Positions 4,114 to 9,231 of a stretch of DNA of 9,231 nucleotides are shown here, one piece after another. Every line of letters begins with the position of its first letter. The stretch's first letter is position 1. The stretch is from contig CAZCUR010000095.1 of assembly GCA_964501815.1 (NCBI GenBank), positions 1 to 9,231 on the forward strand. Reading direction: 5' to 3'. The notes below the pieces were generated by a model. It was not told the origin of the DNA and searched no databases. It saw only the letters and a list, made by a program, of their open reading frames with translations. Source of the DNA: Geothermobacter sp964501815. GTDB taxonomy: Bacteria > Desulfobacterota > Desulfuromonadia > Desulfuromonadales > Geothermobacteraceae. Made by a program: the position numbers and the translations under genes.

Positions 4114-6771
4114 ATGGACCAGGGACTGCCCAAGGGGTACGAACCCCGTGACGTGGAACAGAAGTGGTATCAGAAATGGGAGGCGGACGGCTGCTTTCAT
4201 GCCGATGAAAACTCGCCCAAGCCCCACTATTCCATCGTGATTCCCCCGCCCAACGTCACCGGCGTGCTGCACATGGGGCATGCTCTGAACAACACTCTTC
4301 AGGATATCCTCTGCCGCTACAAGCGCATGACCGGCCATGAGGTGTTGTGGATGCCCGGTACCGATCACGCCGGAATCGCGACCCAGAACGTGGTGGAGAA
4401 GCAGCTCGCGGCCGAAGGGAAAAACCGGCACGATCTCGGCCGGGAAGCCTTCGTTGAGCGGGTCTGGCAGTGGCGTGAGGAATCCGGCGGCCAGATCATC
4501 AATCAGCTCAAGCGGCTGGGCGCTTCCTGTGACTGGCGCCGGGAACGTTTCACCATGGACGAGGGCCTGTCGAAGGCGGTTCGTGAAGTCTTCGTCACCC
4601 TCTATGAGCAAGGGTTGATTTATCGGGCCAATCGTCTGATCAACTGGTGCCCGCGATGCCACACCGCCCTGTCCGATCTCGAGGTTGAACACGAGGATCG
4701 CAAGGGGAACCTGTGGCATCTGCGCTATCCGGTGATTGGCAGCGATCGCCATCTTGTGGTTGCGACCACCCGTCCCGAGACCATGCTGGGGGATACGGCC
4801 GTGGCGGTACACCCCGAGGATGAGCGTTACGCCGGACTGGTCGGGCAAAAAGTGCTGCTGCCTCTGGTGGAGCGCGAAATCCCCATCATCGCTGACGACT
4901 ATGTCGACCGGGAGTTCGGGACCGGGGTGGTCAAGATCACACCGGCGCACGACTTCAATGACTTTGAAGTCGGCAAGCGTCACAATCTGGAGCAGATCAA
5001 CATTTTCGATGAATCGGCCGTGGTCAACGAAAACGGCGGGCCCTACCAGGGGCTCGGCCGCGACGAGGCCCGCAAGCGTGTTCTCGAGGATCTGGAAGCC
5101 CGGGGACTGCTCGAACGGGTCGAGGACCATGCCCATGCCGTCGGCGAATGCTACCGTTGTCACTCGGTTATCGAGCCCTGGTTGTCGAAGCAGTGGTATG
5201 TCAAGGTCGGTCCCCTTGCCCAAGAGGCCATCAAGGCGGTTGAGGACGGACGCACCCGCATCGTTCCCGAACACTGGACCAAGACCTATTTCGAGTGGAT
5301 GTACAACATTCAGGACTGGTGCATCAGCCGTCAGATCTGGTGGGGGCACCAGATTCCGGCCTGGTTCTGCAATGACTGCGGCGAGATCACCGTCTCCCGT
5401 GAGGATGCCGAATCCTGTGCCCACTGCGGCAGTGCCGACATCCGGCGCGAAACCGATGTGCTCGACACCTGGTTTTCTTCGGCCCTGTGGCCCTTTTCGA
5501 CCATGGGCTGGCCGGAACAGACCGAAACCCTGAAGAAGTTCTACCCGACCTCCTGCCTGGTCACCGGTTTCGACATCCTCTTCTTCTGGGTCGCCCGCAT
5601 GATGATGATGGGGCTGAAATTCATGGGGGAGGTTCCTTTCCGCGAGGTCTACATCCATGCGCTGGTGCGGGATGCCCAGGGCCAGAAGATGAGCAAGAGC
5701 AAGGGGAACGTCATCGATCCGTTGACCGTGATCGACGACTACGGCACCGACGCGTTCCGCTTTACCCTGGCCGCCTTTGCCGCCATGGGCCGGGATATCA
5801 AGCTGTCGACCGATCGAATCGCCGGCTACCGCAATTTTGTCAACAAGTTGTGGAACGCCAGCCGGTTTGCCCTGATGAACCTGGAAGGCTTTGAGCCGCA
5901 CAAGAGCAATCTGGCCGATTTTGAGCTGTCCGCTGCGGACCAGTGGATTCTCACCCGTCTCAGGCAGACCATCGAGCAGACGCGGCAGGCGCTGGAGGAG
6001 TACAAGTTCAACGACGCCGCCGGCACCCTGTACAGCTTTACCTGGCATCAGTTCTGTGACTGGTATGTCGAACTGGTCAAAGACGACCTCTATGGCGAGG
6101 ATGCCCGGGCCCGGCAGCGCGTGCAGGCGGTGCTCTTCACTGTGCTGGAACAGTTGCTCAGGCTGCTGCATCCCTTCATGCCCTTTGTCACCGAAGAGAT
6201 CTGGCAGTCGCTGCCGGGTGAGCGTCCGTGTCGCTATCTGATGCAGGCCTCCTATCCGGACGGCAGTGAACTGCGTGCCGATGCCGAACCGGCGGAACGC
6301 ATGGAGCAGGTCATGGACATCATCCGCGGGATTCGCAATATCCGCGGGGAAATGGATATCGCCCCAAGCCGCCGCATCGCCGTTGTGCTCGACTGTCGAG
6401 ATGCTGAGGCCGAGCAGGTTGTGCGGGCCGGGGAGGGCTACATCCGCAGTCTTGCCCGGGTTGACGAGCTGACCTACGGGGTTGGATGTGAGCGTCCGGG
6501 GCAGTCGGCCACCCAGGTTGCCGGCGCGGTCGAAATTCTGGTTCCTCTCGCAGGCCTGATCGACCTGGCCGAGGAGGAAAAGCGCCTGAGCAAGGAGATT
6601 GCCAAAGTGCAAAAGGATGTCGACTTCTTCGACAAAAAACTCTCCAACGAGAAATTTGTCGCCAACGCGCCCGCTCATGTGCTGGAGAAGGACCGGGCCA
6701 AACAGGCGGCCGCCAGGGAAAAACTGGAGGTGCTGCAAAAAAGCCTTGAACGTATCCGCTCCCTGATGTAA
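4114..6771 (+). CDS. valS: Valyl-tRNA synthetase
   Basis: This class I aminoacyl-tRNA synthetase charges tRNA-Val in the cytosol and clears mischarged threonine. Its 885 residues are the usual bacterial length. The catalytic domain holds the HIGH signature as HMGH (53-56, after PPPNVTG) and the KMSKS loop exactly as KMSKS (525-529). The editing domain shows TTRPETMLGDTAVAVHP and the HDFNDFE segment with the likely editing Asp at D280. Two cysteine clusters are present: CPRC (179-182), and a zinc ribbon with C419-x2-C422 and C435-x2-C438. The anticodon-binding region is followed by the C-terminal coiled-coil arm (about 818-885), characteristic of ValRS. The ATG at 4114 is fixed by an in-frame TGA at 4099-4101; GTGAGG (4098-4103) serves as ribosome binding site. 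It appears to be a single-gene transcript with its own promoter and terminator. There is no T-box leader. Confidence 0.99.
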   Translation: MDQGLPKGYEPRDVEQKWYQKWEADGCFHADENSPKPHYSIVIPPPNVTGVLHMGHALNNTLQDILCRYKRMTGHEVLWMPGTDHAGIATQNVVEKQLAAEGKNRHDLGREAFVERVWQWREESGGQIINQLKRLGASCDWRRERFTMDEGLSKAVREVFVTLYEQGLIYRANRLINWCPRCHTALSDLEVEHEDRKGNLWHLRYPVIGSDRHLVVATTRPETMLGDTAVAVHPEDERYAGLVGQKVLLPLVEREIPIIADDYVDREFGTGVVKITPAHDFNDFEVGKRHNLEQINIFDESAVVNENGGPYQGLGRDEARKRVLEDLEARGLLERVEDHAHAVGECYRCHSVIEPWLSKQWYVKVGPLAQEAIKAVEDGRTRIVPEHWTKTYFEWMYNIQDWCISRQIWWGHQIPAWFCNDCGEITVSREDAESCAHCGSADIRRETDVLDTWFSSALWPFSTMGWPEQTETLKKFYPTSCLVTGFDILFFWVARMMMMGLKFMGEVPFREVYIHALVRDAQGQKMSKSKGNVIDPLTVIDDYGTDAFRFTLAAFAAMGRDIKLSTDRIAGYRNFVNKLWNASRFALMNLEGFEPHKSNLADFELSAADQWILTRLRQTIEQTRQALEEYKFNDAAGTLYSFTWHQFCDWYVELVKDDLYGEDARARQRVQAVLFTVLEQLLRLLHPFMPFVTEEIWQSLPGERPCRYLMQASYPDGSELRADAEPAERMEQVMDIIRGIRNIRGEMDIAPSRRIAVVLDCRDAEAEQVVRAGEGYIRSLARVDELTYGVGCERPGQSATQVAGAVEILVPLAGLIDLAEEEKRLSKEIAKVQKDVDFFDKKLSNEKFVANAPAHVLEKDRAKQAAAREKLEVLQKSLERIRSLM

Positions 6772-6794
6772 CCGGTCAGGGCCCGGCAAACGTC

Positions 6795-6834
6795 AAACGG
6801 CCGCAGGCAGGGTTGCCTGCGGCCGTTTTTTTTT
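6795..6834. terminator. Very strong intrinsic terminator shared by the convergent valS and ptsP genes
   Basis: A perfect 15-bp stem (6795-6809 with 6814-6828) encloses a GGGT loop. On the plus strand it runs into nine T (6826-6834), a textbook end for valS. On the minus strand the same hairpin is followed by a broken T-rich stretch (TTTGACGTTTG), so it may also stop ptsP transcripts, though less efficiently. It lies 23 nt after the valS stop codon; ptsP ends at 6852. Confidence 0.93.
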
Positions 6835-6851
6835 CGGTGCCCACAACGAAC

Positions 6852-9131
6852 TCAGCTGAGCAGCCGGTTCAGTTCATTTCGGATGGCCCGGCTTTCGCCG
6901 AGATCGATAATACGGTCGAAGGTCTTGCCGATCTCTTCGAGGTTGATGCGCCGCAGCCAGTCCTTGATGCGGGGGATGTAGGGCGCGGGGGTGGAGAATT
7001 CCCGCAGGCCGAGCCCCAGCAGGGTGACCAGACCGAGCTGGTCGGTGGCCATCTCGCCGCAGACGCAGAGCCCTTTTCCGGTGTCCCGGGCGATCATGTG
7101 TACCTGTCTGATGGTTGCCAGGACCGCCGGGTGCAGGGGGTCGTAGTATTTGCGCACCAGGGGATTGCCCCGGTCGGCGGCCAGCAGATACTGCACCAGG
7201 TCGTTGGTGCCCAGGGCGAAAAAGTCAACCTGCTCCGCCAGGTGCCGAGCGATGGCGATGGCCGCCGGCACCTCGATCATCACTCCCACCGGTATATCCT
7301 CACGAAAATCGAGCCCTTCCCGGCGCAGGTTGGCGGCCGCCATACCGATGGCCTCGCGGCAGGCGCGCAACTCTTCCAGGGACGATATCATCGGGAACAG
7401 CAGGCGAACATTGCCATGGCACGCCGCCATCAGAATCGCCTCGATCTGGGTAATGAAAATATCCGGATTGTCCAGGGAGACCCGCACCGAGCGCCAGCCC
7501 ATGAAGGGGTTTTCCTCCTCCGGAGGGCGGAAGTAGGGCAAGGCCTTGTCGCCGCCGATGTCGAGGGTCCGGATGGTGACAACCTCTCCCGCAAAGGCCT
7601 CTGCGACCCGCCGGTAGAGACGGTACTGGTCGTCCCGGTTCGGAAAACTGCCGCGCGCCATGTAGGGGAATTCGGTTCGGTAGAGGCCGACCCCGCAGGC
7701 CCCGTTGCGCCGGGCGATTTCGATGTCGCCCAGAAGGCCGATATTGGCCCGCAGCACGATATCGACCCCGTCGGCGGTGCGAGCCGGCAGCTGGCGCAAC
7801 TCATCGAGCCGGTCCTCTTCGCGATGCAGTTCGGCGTGCAGCCGCCGGTATTCCTCGGCAATTTCCGGCCGCGGCCGGATATAAAAGGTTCCCGCATTGG
7901 CGTCCAGAATAACCTCATCCTCCGGTTCGAGCTGGCGGAGAGCCCCCTTGACGTCAATCAGGGCGGGAATGCCGAGGGATTTGGCCATGATGACGGCGTG
8001 GGAATACAGGCCGCCGCTTTCGGTGACCAGCCCGCGGATCTGGTCCAGGTCGAGGCTGGCCAGGTCGGACGGGAGGATCTCCCGGGCGACCAGGATGCCC
8101 GGGGTCTTCAGGTGCAGACCGCTAGGCTCCTCACCGGTCAGGTGCGCCAGGATGCGCCGGCCGATATCGTCCATATCGGCGGCGCGTTCGCGCAGATAGG
8201 GGTCCTCCATCGCCTGGAAGGCGGCGATGTAGTCACTGACCACCTTTTTCAGGGCGTAGGCGGCGCTGTGTCCGGACTCGATTCCGGCGAAGAGTTTGTC
8301 GGTGAAGCTGTGATCCTCCAGAATCATCAGATGGGTGTGGAAGATGGATGCGTCCTCCTCACCCAGTTGTTCCGCCATGCGTTTTTCCAGGTAGAGCGTC
8401 TGGATGCGGGTCTTTTCGAGCGCCGTTTCCAGTCGCTCCTTTTCCTGCACGGGATCCATGTCATCCTCATCCAGAATATCAGCCAGGCCGTGGCCCCGGT
8501 CGAGAATGTGTGCCGGCCCCATGGCAATGCCGGAGCTTGCCGGCTGTCCGCGCAGCACCGGATGGGGAGAAGCGGGCTGGTCGCTGGCCCCGGGGGGCTC
8601 CTGGGCGGCTCGGGGTGGCGCCGAGGTGATGGAGTCGAGCAGGCGCGCGTTGACGACAATGCTGGCAACCTGGAAAGCGATGGTCGACAGGGCGCTGATT
8701 TCTGATTGGGTAAAGGTGCGCGGGGCGACGGTCTGGATGACGAGCACACCTGTCGGACGCTGCCGGTCGAACAGCGGAATGCCGAGAAAGGAGTGGTATC
8801 GTTCCTCTCCCGATTCGGGAAAGTAGCGGTAGCGGGGGTGCTTTTCCGGTTCGCTGATGGCCAGGGGGCGCCCCTGTTCAACCGTCAGACCGGCCAGCCC
8901 TTCGCTGGTTTTCATGCAGACCCGGCCGACGGCATGGCCCTTGAGACCGTGGGTCGCCCGCAGCCGCAGGGTTTCGCCGTCCTCGTCCAGCAGGTAGAGG
9001 GAACAGACTTCGGTTCCCATTCTGCGCGCGACCAGGTCGACGATGTTTTGCAGCGTTTCGTCCAGGTTGTGGGACTTGAGGATAAGGGCACTGATGTCCT
9101 CAAGAGTCCTCAGACCCAGTTTACTTTTCAT
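6852..9131 (-). CDS. ptsP: Phosphoenolpyruvate-protein phosphotransferase PtsP (GAF domain plus enzyme I, EI-Ntr)
   Basis: It is the first enzyme of the nitrogen-type phosphotransferase relay: it autophosphorylates from PEP and passes the phosphate to an HPr-like protein (NPr), in the cytosol. Residues 1-165 are a GAF domain, which in studied EI-Ntr proteins senses nitrogen metabolites such as glutamine. A Pro/Ala-rich linker (171-193) follows. The HPr-binding and phosphohistidine domain runs to about 410, with active H378 in GGLYSHAVIMAKSLGIPAL. The PEP-binding barrel carries LYRTEFPYM (483-491), RTLDIGGDKALPYF (521-534), NPFMGWRSVR (541-550), GTNDLVQY (641-648) and the catalytic C691 in CGEMA. 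The 759-aa length is normal. The start is supported by GGAG (complement of 9138-9141), 6 nt away. The usual active-site TSH is YSH here. No ptsH, ptsN or rpoN lies in the window, so its partners are elsewhere or upstream. Confidence 0.97.
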   Translation of the reverse strand: MKSKLGLRTLEDISALILKSHNLDETLQNIVDLVARRMGTEVCSLYLLDEDGETLRLRATHGLKGHAVGRVCMKTSEGLAGLTVEQGRPLAISEPEKHPRYRYFPESGEERYHSFLGIPLFDRQRPTGVLVIQTVAPRTFTQSEISALSTIAFQVASIVVNARLLDSITSAPPRAAQEPPGASDQPASPHPVLRGQPASSGIAMGPAHILDRGHGLADILDEDDMDPVQEKERLETALEKTRIQTLYLEKRMAEQLGEEDASIFHTHLMILEDHSFTDKLFAGIESGHSAAYALKKVVSDYIAAFQAMEDPYLRERAADMDDIGRRILAHLTGEEPSGLHLKTPGILVAREILPSDLASLDLDQIRGLVTESGGLYSHAVIMAKSLGIPALIDVKGALRQLEPEDEVILDANAGTFYIRPRPEIAEEYRRLHAELHREEDRLDELRQLPARTADGVDIVLRANIGLLGDIEIARRNGACGVGLYRTEFPYMARGSFPNRDDQYRLYRRVAEAFAGEVVTIRTLDIGGDKALPYFRPPEEENPFMGWRSVRVSLDNPDIFITQIEAILMAACHGNVRLLFPMISSLEELRACREAIGMAAANLRREGLDFREDIPVGVMIEVPAAIAIARHLAEQVDFFALGTNDLVQYLLAADRGNPLVRKYYDPLHPAVLATIRQVHMIARDTGKGLCVCGEMATDQLGLVTLLGLGLREFSTPAPYIPRIKDWLRRINLEEIGKTFDRIIDLGESRAIRNELNRLLS

Positions 9132-9181
9132 GGGCGGCTCCGGAATTGATTGGGGATTCAGGCAAGATCCAGACGACCATC

Positions 9182-9211
9182 ATCATAGCGGAGCACATTC
9201 GGGCGGGTAAA
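9182..9211 (-). promoter_or_regulatory. Predicted sigma-70 promoter of ptsP
   Basis: On the minus strand TTTACC (complement of 9206-9211) is followed after 18 bp by TATGAT (complement of 9182-9187). The -10 is good (5/6) and the -35 fair (4/6). Transcription would start near 9175, giving a leader of about 44 nt before the ATG at 9131. The rest of the right edge (9212-9231) shows nothing recognisable. Confidence 0.5.
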
Positions 9212-9231
9212 GAAATAAGAAGTCGGAAGTC

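Noticed and set aside
4105..6789. 894-codon open frame on the minus strand opposite valS
   Set aside because: It is the antisense shadow of valS, kept open by GC-rich third positions. Its translation shows no recognisable domain and valS is certain.
6813..8705. 630-codon open frame on the plus strand opposite ptsP
   Set aside because: Its start lies inside the terminator hairpin, it has no ribosome binding site, and it mirrors the ptsP coding frame.

Overview
The window looks like a piece of a GC-rich chromosome from a deltaproteobacterium, most likely of the Desulfuromonadales (Geobacter/Pelobacter/Desulfuromonas group). This is an inference from gene content: a MucR/Ros-type zinc-finger regulator, an orphan receiver protein with a very long acidic Ala/Pro/Glu linker, divergent CheW-like proteins and a GAF-containing EI-Ntr. 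No sequence comparison was run. I see no insertion sequence, phage gene, CRISPR array, tRNA or rRNA. It reads as core chromosome.

Layout. On the minus strand at the left edge is a MucR/Ros-family regulator (1-437, missing only the last base of its probable stop codon). An AT-rich divergent intergenic region (438-582) separates it from a plus-strand run. That run is dgt (dNTP triphosphohydrolase, HD superfamily, 583-1632), a 143-bp spacer, two small overlapping CheW-like genes (1776-2219 and 2216-2614), and a 447-aa response regulator with a receiver head, an acidic low-complexity linker and a helical tail (2650-3993). A strong intrinsic terminator follows. The predicted valS promoter is nested inside that terminator hairpin. 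valS (4114-6771) ends at a second, very strong terminator, which it shares with the convergent minus-strand ptsP (GAF plus enzyme I, 6852-9131). The ptsP promoter is visible near the right edge.

How they fit together. dgt and valS are housekeeping genes for the dNTP pool and tRNA-Val charging. ptsP heads the nitrogen-type phosphotransferase relay; its HPr and IIA partners are not in the window. The two CheW-like proteins and the receiver protein form a compact, probably co-transcribed unit with no kinase, receptor or methylation enzyme. They are therefore either accessory parts of a chemosensory array encoded elsewhere or a repurposed scaffold/polarity module. This three-gene unit is the least understood part of the window. 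The sequence detail I find most striking is the promoter-in-terminator arrangement ahead of valS.
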